DNA of 64,000 bases from Alitta virens (lineage: Eukaryota; Annelida; Polychaeta; Phyllodocida; Nereididae): assembly GCA_932294295.1 (NCBI GenBank), contig OW028582.1, positions 35,195,204-35,259,203 of the forward strand, given 5' to 3'. This document shows positions 1-13,195 of this stretch, piece after piece. Both the position numbers and the translations under genes were made by a program. Under the pieces are notes generated by a model that made no database searches, was not told the DNA's origin, and saw only the letters and a list, made by a program, of their open reading frames with translations. Numbering within the stretch: position 1 is the first letter of the stretch; every line of letters starts with the position of its first letter.

Positions 1-339
1 GTTTCTGAGGCCATAGGATCAATTATTCTAGCCAGCCTTACTCGAGTTTAGATCATCTACTTTGATTGTAACAAGGAGTTATTTAGACGGGTCACTCTCG
101 AGAGAATACCCTCCTTACCAGCCGTGGACTTATATAACTACGCGCCACCAGTCCCTGACAATAAACAGATGTCAGAAATGCCCATGCGGTATGATCTCAC
201 CATAAAGTCTGTAGGTTTATTAGGACACCATGAACTTAGTGAGAGTGTTAACTAGAATATGTATGCAGGGGCAAGTATATTATATTGATACTTAATTCTT
301 GCTGAGATACGGACTTAATTAAGGCGATAAAGCTACCTA

Positions 340-535
340 GATAAACTGTACTTGAACAAATGGGGGGTGAAATGGGCTTTACATCCCATATTTTTTGCAC
401 CAGATAGGACTGATCAGGACAGGCATGCAAGTGCCAAGGCAATAAAGCATGATGAAGCAACCTTCTAACATGGGCTGGATTATAACCCATGACCCAGGTG
501 TTGGCAGCCCAGCAAGCTAACACTGAACTGGCTCC
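340..535 (-). repeat. tRNA-derived SINE, family A, diverged copy
   Basis: Read on the minus strand, this stretch has a tRNA-like head (about 535-460). It is followed by the same body as the copies near 1,270 and 21,470: a 'catcat...cattgcc' block and a 'cctgtcctaat' block. The B-box region is recognisable but mutated, so this is an old copy. The flanking sequence 1-339 shows nothing else I can name. Confidence 0.5.
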
Positions 536-1269
536 TGTCCTACTACACAGGTCATGACCTTGATGAGGTCATTTTCTTTGTACCATGCACCCTATTAGGC
601 TAAATGAACAGGTAGCCTTATGGGTAATATGTCCTTGTTTTGCAATATTTTCAAGCATTTACTTTTTTTTTTTTGTCAGTTTACTTTTTTGCACCGTCTT
701 GTTTATGCTAATTCTGTCCAATGCTATGTTCTAAATTGGCTTAATTAACAGCTAGCCTTATTTTTAATTTAGCCTTGTATTTGGAGATATTCTTAACATT
801 TGTCAGTTTTTTTTGGCACATTCTTGTTGTGTTTATTCTGCCTAATTCGTTCGTGCCTTCTTCTGTTTTTTCTTGCTTTGTTTTCTTGCTGTCTTGGTAA
901 ACACTAGAGAAGAGGGTGAACAGACTGACTCCAGCAGGATGACAACATGACCTCTCGGACAAATGCAGACAGGAACTCAACTATTTGTCTACTGTTTTTT
1001 ATTTTCTTTTGTTTTAGGTTTTTATAGTGCTTTTCTTGCTTTTTTTAAGCAATACAAGACCCCCAGAGACCTAGTCTCCCACTCTGCATTTAGATGGTTC
1101 TTTTACACGTGCTCCCAACGACTAGTCTGCTGAGAGCATTCGTTTTGGGAGGCAAAATCAACAACAACAAAATTGAAGTTGTCATTCGTTTGGAAGCAGA
1201 AAATACAATTACTAGAAATAATCATAATTAGTAATTAAATTCCAAATATCCAGTTTGTCACTGACGTGG
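536..1269. other. Non-coding stretch, T-rich
   Basis: Long T runs (for example 660-690 and 985-1050) and frequent stops in all frames. I see no gene, no splice-flanked open segment and no named repeat. Confidence 0.5.
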
Positions 1270-1460
1270 TTGGGTTCTAGCTCAGTGGTAGCGCGCTGGT
1301 CCTTCAACCACTGGGTCCCGAGTTCAATTCCTGATTGAGCCTAAGTTGGATGGCAGTTTCATCCATCATCTCATTGCCATGGTCCCTGCCTGTCCTAATT
1401 CGCCCAACAGGTGCATAAATACAGGACGTAAAGCCCAAATCCACCCATTACCCACCCATG
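1270..1460 (+). repeat. tRNA-derived SINE, family A
   Basis: A tRNA-like head carries an A box (TAGCTCAGTGG, about 1,278-1,288) and a B box (GAGTTCAATTCC, about 1,320-1,331). It continues into a non-tRNA body shared with 21,285-21,472 (minus) and 40,735-40,845 (body only). The head resembles an Ala-type tRNA, but its 3' side runs straight into the SINE body without a CCA-ready acceptor end. It is therefore a retroposon, not a tRNA gene. Confidence 0.75.
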
Positions 1461-2194
1461 TCATATACATACCCACAGCCAATCAGAATAAGATATATAA
1501 TCTACTATTAGAAAAGAGCATTTCACTAATGAGCGAATAATGAGATTACGCTTTTCAAAATATGACACAAGTATATATACCATGAGTTATCCAGCAACTG
1601 CCGATTCTTCGTATGCTCAAGCCGTAAATTATGGCCCACAGAATTAACTTGGCAGGTCGCTGAAGGGAATGTTTCTCTGCAGTAAATTACATTAAAACAT
1701 GAAATTAAAACATAAAAAATAATAGAAAAAGACTGATGGTAATCTTTTCAGAAGTTACTCAACATTCTGGATATATGCTGCTGTAAATACATATGTTTCA
1801 GTGTCAGTAAAATGAAGACAATTCTTGAGAAAACTTCACCAATGTTTTTAGGCAATCCACAGCGGTAAAACATATTTGCAAGTGTCTAGTAGAATGAAGA
1901 CAAATCTCTTTTCCCTTAACCCTACCCCCTTCCCCCCAAACAAGTTCTTGGCACCCCACTGGAGAACCCCATCAATCTCCATAAGGAATGACCTTCCTAA
2001 GGTCATGTGATGGAGGGCGCCATGTTTGCCAAGGCAACCGGAATGACCCGGATGTAAGAAGTACACGAGAGGACACTAGGGGTCGCTGTCAATGCTCTAG
2101 TGACACAACCCAGATACTCAAGAGCTCTGCAGGGCTTCAAGGCACCGTATCATCTTGGTTACAAACATGTTCAGTGTCTTAAAGTCTGAAACTG

Positions 2195-2425
2195 ACCAGT
2201 TGTCAGAGGCAGACGTAATGATGATAAGGCTTGGAGTATACACCATGCATGTTTAACATTTACCCCTTCTACTTGCATTGTCAATGAGTAAAAGGTACCC
2301 TCCAATTCAACATCTCATGGGATGTGGCTCATGAAGAGTACCCGCGGCGGGGATCAAACCAGTACCTTCAGCAGAGAGGCCAATGTGGAATAGGTGGATA
2401 CCTTAACAACTAGGCCACACAGCTG
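2195..2425 (-). repeat. tRNA-derived SINE, family B
   Basis: On the minus strand the head reads GGCCTAGTTGTTAAGG (A box) and later GGTTTGATCCC (B box), a Leu/Ser-type tRNA head. The body ends with the family motif 'cagaggcag..taatgatgat'. The same body tail recurs at about 4,660-4,740, 9,560-9,630, 17,440-17,500, 27,345-27,380 and 33,570-33,620. Confidence 0.65.
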
Positions 2426-5126
2426 TATGCAAGCCATATATTTTATCTATAAAATCTGAGTTCAAAATCTTTGATAAATCATATAGACGTCTATATAGTA
2501 AAGATTCACCTTAAATATTTGAGGACCTGGCTGGTAATGCATACAATACGGTATGCACCAATACAGCATCTGGCATCAACCACACTCAACTCCAAAGGCA
2601 TCTGCTGGAAGTGTACTATGTCCAGTAATTGCTATATAGACATTATCAACACGACCATGCACATTACGATAATAACAGTTGTGACATTCCAAATATGCTA
2701 TAATATATGAGTATTGTTTGTCTCATTGTGTCTTGTTTGTTACAACAGGCTGAGCAGTAAGTTTGAAACATGGGACTTAGATAAACAATGAGTCATGCCT
2801 AAAGGTCTGACACTACAAGGACTTTTTGTACTGTAGATTTGGATTCAATTCCTAATCTCATCTTGTTTTTAAAATGTGTCTAGTTAATTGGTTTGTCAAA
2901 TAGAACCTTATCTGAGCCCTACAACTCCTCTAGACATGCTATCTTCCACTAATCCATGGTGGTTTGCTCCATCTTAATTTTCCCAAGGTTAAACTATCTT
3001 ACTGTATCTATGTATTACTCTTTTCATACCAGTAAGAGAGACAATCCTCTATGACCTTGATAGAAAGTTATGTTATGGAACTACAAACTGCTACTTCTGA
3101 GACATCTGGATGCTCTTAACCTTCAGGAAAAGTAGCTTAGTCCTGTTATTGTCAATGATATGACCAGATCAAGGACACATAATACTACACAATAGTGGTG
3201 CATGGTTTGTATCTTGTGTAAGTGCATCCCAATCACCATGGCGTGTCATATTGTTCTACAGTGAATGTGCACCCATATATTTAGGAAGAAAGAATGGGAA
3301 AGTTGCAGATAAGCAACATATACTGTATGTCTTCACACAACTGGCAAGAAATGATGATCCTGTGACAGAGTGATACATTACCAAACCAGGGTATCACCGC
3401 ACTCAGTTCTGACATGAAATGTATTGCGTTTCATCAATAAAACCATTTCGTATTCGTGTTTGTATTCTACTGGAGTGTGCATCATATGCCCACATAGTAA
3501 TGAGATAACGTTCTGACAACTACCGAACCAGGGTACCACTGCACCTACTTCCGACTAGAGTGTGCTAAGCACAATGTACAGTGCACGCCCTAACTTCGAC
3601 AGGAGGCATACAAGCTTACACCGTACACCAGTTATAGTTTTGTTGGTGTGATTCTGCATGGCATATACTAGAAGGGAGTGGAATTCCTCTCAGAACTGAT
3701 TGGCAGACACACTCATCGCAAGAGAGGATAGCGCTGGAAATATAACACCGATCCAGTCACAAGCACCTGCCGAACACCAAGCGAACAACACACTCCGCTT
3801 GCGTTCCCGGACCTCATGTTAGAAGGATTAGCACACATAAGTCATTGGAAATGAGGTCACTCAAGATGGATGATAGAGTAGTCGAGCAGCTGACCTTCGA
3901 TGAAAAATGGCCGCTTTGCAGTCACTTCGTTGCCGTTCGTAGCCGCTTCGCCACTGCGGGATTAACCGGTGTCATGCCAGGCTGACACAAACTTGACGCG
4001 GAAGGCTGTCAAAGGACCTAATGCAAGCCGGCATAAGTTTATCATGTAATCCAGAAGCTGTCATATGAAGCAGGGCTTCCATAATGGAAGACTGAGAGCT
4101 AGTTAGGCCCACCATTTTGCCTCAGATAGCTATAAGGCAACCAGGAGGCTTTTGAGTGTTGCTAATGGCGAAGTACAACCTACAGGAAGCTGGGAGAGTA
4201 AAAGCACACCTATGGGACCTTACACTGCTATTATGAACAGCAGGTTTCACTTCATGGCACTTAGTAATCTTCAGAAAAGCACTGTCCGGGCAATCTGAAG
4301 TAACTGAAGCTATGATGTATTGTCCTGCAGTCTCACGGTTCAACCAGATATTATGTGAAATCTCGGATCTTCTGCAAAGTCCCATCAGTAGTGAAACCAG
4401 CTACTACCAAGTCACTTAATGTAGAACCTCGGTTCAAAGATACTTCAGTAAAGTTAGCACTTCTGAATAACTGGTCTGAAGTCTAGCCTCGTCCGAATTT
4501 TGCATTGTTTTGCCTTTGTATTGTCTCATTGTAAAATAACTTTGAATTAAGTTCTGAAACCACCAGTCATCATTATTGTCAAATAATGTGTTCTTTATTT
4601 GTTACAATAAAGAATCATATCACTCTAATTGTCACTAGTCTGAAACTCAGTCAGTTTATACGACAAACTGTCAGAAACAGATATAATGATGAGATGATAA
4701 GACTTGCAGTCCATATAATGATACACATTTACCCATGAATTTGGTCTTTATTACCCACAGTCATTTCTTTATTGTTTGGTTTTTATAAGCACAAATAGAG
4801 CAACACAACTGAAAATTACAGCATGATGGGGTGACAGTATTAATATTACTTTTGCAAAGAATATGATAACAAAAAGTTAGGTCATAACTCTTCCTAATTG
4901 TTAATATCTTCCTGGATATTGGTGCAGTAGAATAGTCTTTGTTTATCAGTAGCACTGCAGATGTTTCTGGGAAAGTTAGCAGCTTACCAAAGTTTCATAC
5001 TTATCAGTATAACTTATCCTATAACACAGACCTATAGCTATATAATTGACATATTTCTATCTGGCTGTTTTTTTGCATATATATACACAACAGCTTGTTG
5101 TTTTTGTCGTTCAGGCAGTCATCAGT
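2426..5126. other. Non-coding stretch with scattered SINE tails
   Basis: No gene is recognised. A SINE family B tail lies near 4,660-4,740. Around 3,380-3,570 a short phrase ('accaaaccagggtatcaccgc' and its variant 'accgaaccagggtaccactgc') appears twice, about 150 bp apart. The remainder has frequent stops in all frames. Confidence 0.5.
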
Positions 5127-5128
5127 TA

Positions 5129-5381
5129 CAGTTAGTTTCATAAAATACCGTCGACTCTAGCTGTCTGTAGCGACCTGTACCTAGCTGGACAGTATTCTAT
5201 GAAACTAACTGTAACTTCTATAGCTAATAATCGACTTACATCTATCATTAGATAATATAAACCTTGGTAAATGCAAGAAATTAATCATAAATATGTACTT
5301 TTAGATCCGGTTTGAGTAGCCAGCTGTGACAGCTTTGTATAGGTTCAATTTGACAGGGCCGTTTTTTAATGAAACTTACTG
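5129..5381 (+). mobile_element. TA-flanked MITE, family M1, copy 1
   Basis: The ends are CAGTTAGTTTCATAAAA and, reverse-complemented, CAGTAAGTTTCATTAAAA. Both are flanked by TA (5,127-5,128 and 5,382-5,383), as expected of Tc1/mariner-type insertion. Inside it, at 5,192-5,211, is a second inverted copy of the left terminus, itself followed by TA. The first 83 bp therefore form an almost complete foldback unit. Non-autonomous, with no coding capacity. Confidence 0.75.
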
Positions 5382-5382
5382 T

Positions 5383-6635
5383 ACTCCAAGTAAATGTACA
5401 GTTGTAAGGCATTGTTGCTGAAATAATACAAATTACAACAAGAATATTCTAAACTGATCCTTGTTCCATGAGGATGACTATGTGTGACATGGTGTGAACT
5501 CTGATATCACATCATCACGTCTGCCCCTGTAGCTGTTCAATTCTGCTACTATCTTATGATCTATTCATCTTTCTATCTTTTGCCCAACTTTTCAAAAGTG
5601 TTATTTAAGTGTCAAGACCTTTGCTCAGACAGGATTTGTGTACATCTGAGGCCCCTGAGGGGGAGGGTGGACACCCTGACAGAGCAAGGGGCTCAGGTGC
5701 AGGAAGATTCACTCAAGTCCCTAGGAAGTAGCCTTTGACTTATCATGAGCTACTTACAGTCCCCCTGGTGTCAGTCTGAGTGTTCATTTGACCTGTTTCC
5801 ATGCATGTTGTATCGTTGCCAACAGGAGGAATATAAACTCCTGCTTTGTTACGGTTTTACATAAAAGTAAACATTTTTAATAATAAAAATATTGTGTACT
5901 AATTAATTTATGTTTTAAAATCTACGTTACAAACTTCTATTTTTTTTAACATAAGCTTAACCAGCCCTTTTTTTTAAGGTGTCGATTTTAAATAAATTTG
6001 TATCTCATTTTATTTTATCTTATCTTATCAAATGCTTTTTAAAGAGCACAGCAGGAAATCATGATATCATAATTACTCACAATCTATAATGACACATTTC
6101 TAATTAGTAGAATCTGGAGACATTTTCAAATGTTTCACTTGTTTACCAGAAATCTTCCTGTTTGTCACCAAGGACACTCTGCTAAATTTTTAATTCTCAG
6201 AAATGTATCTTTCAACATCTCATTTGGTAGGAAATGTTGAGTGTTTATCACCATTTTGTTGCGGTGTGCAATTTTGACGACAATGACAAATGTGTTCTCG
6301 GTGCACAACAGCACAACAGCTGCATGGTCTTATCCTCTTAAAATGATTGCGCCAGCTTGTATTAGAAATTAACCAACGGCTGCACAAATTAATTTCCTCT
6401 CATGCATGCGGATTTCAGTTCTTTAGCTATTTGTTGCCTCAGGAGCATTGGGTTCACCGTGCACACAAGTTCAAGAGCTCACATCAGTGCCATTGTTACC
6501 ACACAATTGCCATTCATTTGAGGAGCAATAGAACACCATGCTCACTGCACTACTCAGTTGCTGTAAACAGTAATTAAAAACTGAAAATACCAGCAAATAT
6601 ATTGGAACAATGTTATTAAGATTACCCTTTGTGTA
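5383..6635. other. Non-coding; possible LINE-type tail and partial repeat R4
   Basis: At about 5,990-6,030 'aaataaat...ttttatcttatcttatc' matches the TTATC-repeat 3' tail seen on LINE copies at 33.65 and 35.0 kb. At about 6,440-6,540 there is a piece of repeat R4 ('gagctcacatcagtgccat'). No gene is seen. Confidence 0.4.
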
Positions 6636-6968
6636 CAGTTAGTTTCATAAAATATGGTCGACTCTAAACAGCTGTAGCTACCTATTCCTGGCTGTAGCTA
6701 TAACTGGCCAAAGCCAGCCGCTTCTGTCTACTCCTAGCTTATAGTCAGCTTACATCTACCACCACGGACAAATATAAACCTTGGTAAATGTACAAAATGT
6801 ATCTAATATATCATTTAAAAAAAAATTCATGTAGTTTTATTAGATCCGGCTTTGAGTAGACAGCTATAGCCAGACCATTATGTTTAGTGACAGGTAGCAT
6901 GGTATAGTAGAAGTTGTCTAGCTGTATCTAGGTTTAATTTGACTGGCCGTTTTTAATGAAGCTAAGTG
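6636..6968 (+). mobile_element. TA-flanked MITE, family M1, copy 2
   Basis: It starts CAGTTAGTTTCATAAAAT after TA (6,634-6,635) and ends in the inverted form before TA (6,969-6,970). Internal sequence ('aaaccttggtaaatg', 'tagatccgg.tttgagta') is shared with copies at 5,129 and 16,338. Length 333 bp. No open reading frame. Confidence 0.8.
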
Positions 6969-6969
6969 T

Positions 6970-9378
6970 ATGCTCCTCCGTATTAATGATGAAGTGGTCT
7001 TGGTAGTGAGGTATCCTTAAAGCATGTTCCATTGTATCTCATGGCCACCAAGATTCCAAGACTTTTCTTGGTATCAAAACTTTAAGCCTTTTATATTGCT
7101 TATGTACCGTGAAATGTTTCAATATACTTGATTTTTATGTGCAAAGATTTTAAATATACTTTTCACTCTCCCTGTTTTTTTGTTGTTGTTTTAGTGTGTG
7201 TGTGTGTTTTTACAAAGGGCCTCAATGAAAACCTGTTCTAGCTGATTGAGCCACCCCTTCAAAATATATTCAATCAATCAATAAATAAATTTCTCACAAA
7301 ACCACCTCAGAATTCATGTTACCTCGTCACAAAGACCACTTTGGGAATCCCCAAGGGTGGTCTTAATTGTGAGGTATCTTTGTGTAGCTCATCCAAGGGT
7401 GGTCTTCCACGTCTCACAGAAAAGACAACGTGTCACCCCAATCTGCTGTTGGACACTAGAACAATACAGGGTTGCAGTTCCCATTGATTTTGGCTTAAAA
7501 TCTGCAGCTCAAGTGACCCTGAGTGCTTTGACCTTCACCTATGAGCTGCAGTAATGGCTGGGGCAGTCCCACACATAGTTACTACGCAGTCATGAATTGT
7601 AGTAAAGACTAGACACACACTACTTAAAAAGTTAGAGATAATGGACTTCGGGAAAAAGTAAAATAAAAAATCCGCATAATGTAGTGGACTATCTTGAAAG
7701 TGGTGCATTTTGATAACATGCAACAGCGGCAGATTTCCATCATTTCAGCATGGTGGACTGCTATGCCACAACAGTCTGTAAATAGAACGGTGAGTACAGA
7801 GTATATAGGAGATATGGTTTCAAAGTTGTGAGATATTTTGAAAGTTGGAGTAGCCCCCATTATTGTCAAAGTTGTACAAGATATATTTCAAAGGGGGAAA
7901 ATTTTGCTATTGCTCTTTTCAACTTTTAGATATTTTTCCCATTGAAATATCCCTTTTGGTGAGCAAACTAAACCCTTACTTTTTGTGAGTATAGCGTAGT
8001 GTTGACATATAGTGAAGCCCTCTATGACAAGTTCTTGTTGCTCTCTAGGGTTGATATACCCCATGGGTGGGATTTCTCATTGCCTCAGCATAGCCACTTA
8101 GCACGGTGAGCAGAGGTGAAGACGAAAACATCTAACTGAGCATATTTAATAAATGCTGCAGCAGCAAGGCTTCGTCCAATTATGCAAGAAATTTGCATCC
8201 CAAAACCCATTAGCCCATTTATTTGACTTCACCACAATTACCATTTGTCAAGAAGGCGTAAACAAAAATCACCCTCTTTGCATAATATGGCTTCCTTGAA
8301 TAGACAGCAAATGTCTACAGGCCTGAGAAATGCTGGTGTTGTAGCAATCAGCAAAACACTTCAAATGTGCAGCAGCAAGTGTAATTGTTAATATTATGCA
8401 TTATGCATCTCAGGGAAGATGAGCTATTAACAAATTGGCCATCAAATTTAATAGCTTTTTCTCCTTGGAAAATTGTACTAAATGCATTTTGATGCAATTC
8501 ACAAAACTAAATTCGATGATTGAGTGGTCAGAGAATTGTTCAGCTCCATTGCAGGTCCCGGGTTAGAATCCATATGTAATAGTGCTGAGCATCACCTGCC
8601 CATGAGTTAAATCAATGTGCAATATAGGGGCGGGGGAGGGGAGGGGTCTTAATTCTGATCCCCAAGAACTAGCTAAATAGACCCTCCTAAAATGTAGAAC
8701 ATTCAGGTTAGGTCACAGAAAGCTCCCCCTCCCCACCAAACCTCTTAAAAGATGCAGAGCTTAATCGTCTTTCACATAAAATAATACAATTATAGGGGGA
8801 AAATATAGGTAAACCATGCTTTCTTACAAAATCACCTCTGGATCTATCAGGGTAAAATCCCCGACATATCTTTAGATGGATGGCGACTTCCCTCTCCAAA
8901 TAAGCAGGCCTATTTCGAAACATGAGGGTAAATAATATTTGTTATGTTTCATCACTTCTCTCATCTTATAAATCAACCAATAATGTGAGGGGCAACAGAT
9001 TACCTTGTAGGATTGCACTAGCTCCAACCCTCAGAGTATTTAGGATTTTTTTTTGTCACAGCACATCCCATTTTTTTCCCCTCCAACCATACACCATTGG
9101 ACTTTCCAGGGACAGTAAAGCGAGCCAAGCATATTGTCTGCCAAATGTCTGCTCACATATTTCCATTTCGTCTGTGCACATGCAAAAGAGTCTTATTCTG
9201 ATGGCTTCTCGTGTCTGCTTCTCTGCACTTCTGTATCAACAGAAAGGTCTTGTTTAACGGCCACCCTGGGGTAAAACTAGCAATAAACATGATCAGGCCA
9301 AGCCATGCTGAAAGGGACACATGCCAATAGTGGGTGAATTACAGACACATTCAACCTATCTTGAACCAGCTTTAAACA
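6970..9378. other. Non-coding stretch
   Basis: No gene is recognised. A repeat tail of the form (aatc)n lies at about 7,268-7,290. A degenerate tRNA-like head with a GGTTAGAATCC-type B box lies at about 8,519-8,592. Open segments near 8,700-9,250 are interrupted and show no domain pattern. Confidence 0.4.
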
Positions 9379-9635
9379 GCCTCGTGGGCCAGTGGTTTAG
9401 GCCTCACATGCTCCCCTGAAGGTCTTGGGTTAGAATCCTGACCCAGAAATCTTTATGAAAGTTTCCTTTGTATGAGAGGTTGAATTCTGCTCCCTTGTAT
9501 ACACCATGTCCAAGCATGTGAAAGATCCAACACACAGAATAAATGTGTAAAAATGGTGTGGACTCCAAGATCATCATTATGTCTGCCTCTGGCAGCTGAT
9601 TATATGAGACAATAAAGCTTCAGAACAATAGCATA
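9379..9635 (+). repeat. tRNA-derived SINE, family B
   Basis: The head carries an A-box-like GGGCCAGTGGTTTAGGC and a B box GGGTTAGAATCC. The body contains 'cccttgtatacaccatgtc', 'aaatgtgtaaaaatgg' and the terminal 'gtctgcctctggcagctga'. This is one of the more complete copies of the family in the window and defines its length as about 250 bp. Confidence 0.65.
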
Positions 9636-10504
9636 CTACATATGCAGACTCCATACGTTATGTTCTAGTGAGATGTGAGAGGAGAAAGAATTCACATTAT
9701 TCATTGACCTCATGGATGGGCTTCACTTGTCCCAGCATAGACACCAAGCTTAAGGCACCGTCCATTCAGTGGCCAATGAATGACTTGCTTAGCTCTGAGG
9801 TTCAACTCATACATAGTGCCCTGGTCAAGATTCTATTGTTTAAACTCTCAGAGGAGCTTAGTAACGCCTAAACCAATGCATTGCGAGAATTCCTATGGTA
9901 TACAATGCCATGCCAGAATACTTTTGATGGCCGCAACATCAGGTTCCACTGCACTCTGCTACTGCACATTGTAGTATTCACAAATACATCCAGCAAATGA
10001 TAAGTTTCCATGCAAGACCTTCAGCAACTGCAGTGCCAGCTCAGCATAGATATTAATCATTTGTTGCCAGGCAACATACTTAAAATGAGCAACAAAAGCC
10101 TTTCATTCATGTCTCTGCATTATTCACCAACTGTTGCTTTCGTTTTTCCAAAAAGAGATGAAATTCGACGGCTAAAGAGAAAGCCCAGGGAAGATGTGAT
10201 TAAAGCTAAATTATGACAGCGAAATGACAGTTGAGTATATTGTCGCTGAAGTAAAATTCAACCTAACATTATCACCACAGAAAATCATATAAATTGGACT
10301 AATTTCCCAGTCATTATTTGATGTCTGATCCACGTCTACATATATGGACAAGATAAAAAGGTTTGTCTGAATAAACGTTGATTTCACAATAGACAGCATT
10401 AAATTATATTCTTAAATATAGACTGAATATTAGACGGACCTGAGGATTTTGTCATTCATGAATTCAATCACTCGCAACAGTTATGTGGCCAATTGTATGA
10501 AGTT

Positions 10505-10605
10505 TAGCAGAGGCAGACATTGAGGCAATCCCTGCATATCTGCTACATTAAAGGCGGAATCAATATCGAATCTTCAGATCGCATGCTTGCTCACGAGCGG
10601 CACCG
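10505..10605 (+). repeat. Dispersed repeat R5, copy 1
   Basis: About 90 bp here match, in inverted orientation, the stretch at 14,985-15,070. Both translate to a similar short peptide (RQSLHICY / RESLHICY ... INIES ... RMLA), so the repeat probably derives from the end of a mobile-element coding region. I do not recognise the family. Confidence 0.45.
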
Positions 10606-11469
10606 AGCCGGCATTACCCCAGACTTCCATGAAATTACGACAGCCTCGAAGGAAGCCAAGGAAGATCTTCCCCAGATAGCAGTTGCTGTTGTGTTGGAGA
10701 ATGGAAAAGATTTCAAAAAAATTGCTCATCATGATTGTGTGTTTGACAGGAAATGATTTTGACACCTGTCGCGATGTGTCAATTGAATGGCATGCGATGG
10801 TGTGTTGCAAGTAACGCCTTCGTGGTGTCATTCGCACGTTATCAACTTACTGGTCATGAACAATTAATCTTCATAGAAGAGAAAAAAGAACGTTGCCACG
10901 TGTTGTCATAGCAACCATTGTTTGTCACTGTCACCAGGCGGCGTGCTTTCAAAAGACCTCGGTTAACACCTCGGGCAGTGTCCCTCTTTGCTTGGCATTT
11001 GTGATGTCACAAGTCAAGGCAAACGGCCATAAACAGCGGCAAAATGAAAGAAACAAAGAACCAAGGAAAGAAGAAAAGAATAAAGAAACAAAGAAGATAC
11101 AGAGATAAGCAAAAACAATTCGAAACTTTCCTCTGAAAGTTAAAAAGATATTTTAAATAATATAAAGCATCTTATACTCCGCCATGTGACCTGTTCTATT
11201 GTTCTCAGGAGGGATAACAAGGTTAGTTAACTCCCTTCTGAGTGCAAACTGTACTTTAATTGCTTAATAACACCCAGTTAAACAAATCAAGCAATCAAAC
11301 AAATTGGCAAATATGTCTAGTTAAGTATAAGTTAGTTATATCCCTGGTAATCAGGAGTTAACGTACCTTTTTTTGGTTTTTGGTTATCCCTCCGCCTTCG
11401 ACGTTGGGTAATAACCAACAAAAATGTTAGTTAATTCCCGACTAGGAGGGATATACAATGTCAGCTGTT

Positions 11470-11720
11470 GATAACAGCTTGTTTTGTCAACCTTGAATCA
11501 CAACAGAAACCTGTGATTTATGGATTTGTTACCTCCGAGAGGGAGATCAAATGTCCCACACTCTACTGGCGATAGAGCGCTTGTCACCATCAACCATCAC
11601 CCACGAAGAAACCATGAATTATGCAAAGACGCTGATTCAACTCCTGCCCTCATCCATCCCCCAAGAGACTGTTTCAGACATCTATCCTTTTCTGAAGTCT
11701 GTGGACAATTGTTAATGAGC
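11470..11720 (+). repeat. Dispersed repeat R6, copy 1
   Basis: Shares about 200-250 bp, with mismatches, with the reverse complement of 17,735-17,960. Landmarks are 'acctgtgattt.tgg.ttttgttacctc', 'gagatcaaatgtcccacactc' and 'aaccatgaattatgcaaagac'. It has no convincing coding potential. It could be an old MITE or a duplicated non-coding segment. Confidence 0.55.
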
Positions 11721-11831
11721 ACCAAGCCTTATTATGAGTGGAGATTAAATGCTAATGACTGTGGCCTTTGATCTTATCATCTGGAGCAGCATTTACAATA
11801 TTTATGTCCTTTGAGTTATATCCTGAAAAGA

Positions 11832-11962
11832 ACTATCTATCTATCCGTCTATCTATACATCTATCCATCTATCCATCTATCCATCTATCTATACATTTAT
11901 CCATCTATCTTTCCATCTATCCATCTATCCATCTATCTATACATTTATCCATCTATCTTTCC

Positions 11963-12001
<39 letters not shown>

Positions 12002-12250
12002 CATCTATCTATGCATCTATCTATCTATCCAAATATCTATCTATCCATCTATATATCTATATATCCATCTATCTATCTATCCATCTATATATCTATCTAT
12101 CTATCTATCCATCTAACTATCCATCCATCCATCAATCTATCCATCTATCTGTCTATACATCTATCTATCCATCTATCTATCAATCCATCTATCATCTATC
12201 TATCTATCCATCTATCAATCTATCTATCCATCTATCTATCTATATATCCA

Positions 12251-12313
<63 letters not shown>

Positions 12314-12425
12314 ATCTATCTATCCATCCATCTATCTATATATATATATATCCATCTATCTATCTATATATCCATCTATCTATCTATCTATCTATATATC
12401 TATCTATCTATCCATCCATCCATCC

Positions 12426-12461
<36 letters not shown>

Positions 12462-12528
12462 GTCTATACATCTATCTATCCATCTATCTATCAATCCATT
12501 TGTCTATCTATCTGTCTATCTATCTATC
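11832..12528. repeat. Compound microsatellite (ATCT/ATCC)n with (TA)n core
   Basis: Nearly 700 bp of ATCT tetranucleotide with ATCC, ATAC and AACT variants. A pure TA run of about 60 bp lies at 12,253-12,311. All long open frames over it (YLSI repeats) come from stop-free tetranucleotide repetition and are not genes. Confidence 0.95.
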
Positions 12529-12889
12529 CCTTACTGTAAAACAAAGCTACTAAAAGATGGTTGTTTTAGTTGTAAAAAAATGTAGGCATGATGAATTTCT
12601 AGAGTAGTACTAAATATATTTTGATATGGTATGACAAGAGTTCGCTCTCTGTCTGTTGCACCGTAGTCTGTCCATCTGTCTTATCCTGTCTCTGCCTACC
12701 TAATCGGTTCAATGCGCAATTGCCCTTGAAACGTGAATTAACACATCATCGGATAAAATCGAAAATATGTGATTTAACAAATAGCAACAGAATGGCCTTG
12801 GCTTTTTTGCAAGGGAGCTAAATCATCAAATAGTGAAGAAAAATACATGTATAAAAATATCATGGTCACGTTAGTCACTTCGGGATCAA

Positions 12890-13195
12890 TGTGATATAAT
12901 GGATTTTCACGGAAGGTTCTCTATATTTCCACCAGGTGGCTTCAACAGAATACTGCAATTCTATTGGCTGAATAATTTCCCGCCCTTAGCTGTGATTGGC
13001 TGAAGCAAAGTGCATCCTAGCAGCAGTATATCTAGTGCATTTTAATTTATATTTGACATCTGATCATTCAGTTGATTTTTGGTTATTGTTTTGAGAAAAA
13101 TTATATTTTTTGATGAATCAGTGATTATCTTCTATGTCTGAAAAGCAAAATGAGTAATAAGAGGAGAGGAAAGACTTATGTCTTGCTGAACTTAT
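12890..13195 (+). repeat. Dispersed repeat R3, copy 1
   Basis: Colinear with 59,425-59,705 in RECQL4 intron 10. Shared landmarks are 'ctgcaat.ctattgg', 'ctagtgcattttaat.tatatttga' and 'gacttatg'. No coding potential and no clear terminal inverted repeats. Confidence 0.55.

Noticed and set aside
1270..1345. tRNA gene
   Set aside because: A and B boxes are present, but acceptor-stem pairing is poor and the sequence continues into a SINE body also found at 21.4 and 40.7 kb.
8922..9257. 111-codon plus-strand frame
   Set aside because: No domain pattern, splice context or repeat-family match; codon content resembles background.
11768..12553. 261-codon plus-strand open frame of YLSI repeats (and similar frames at 15.4-15.7 and 18.5-19.06 kb)
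   Set aside because: Generated entirely by stop-free ATCT/GATA tetranucleotide repeats.
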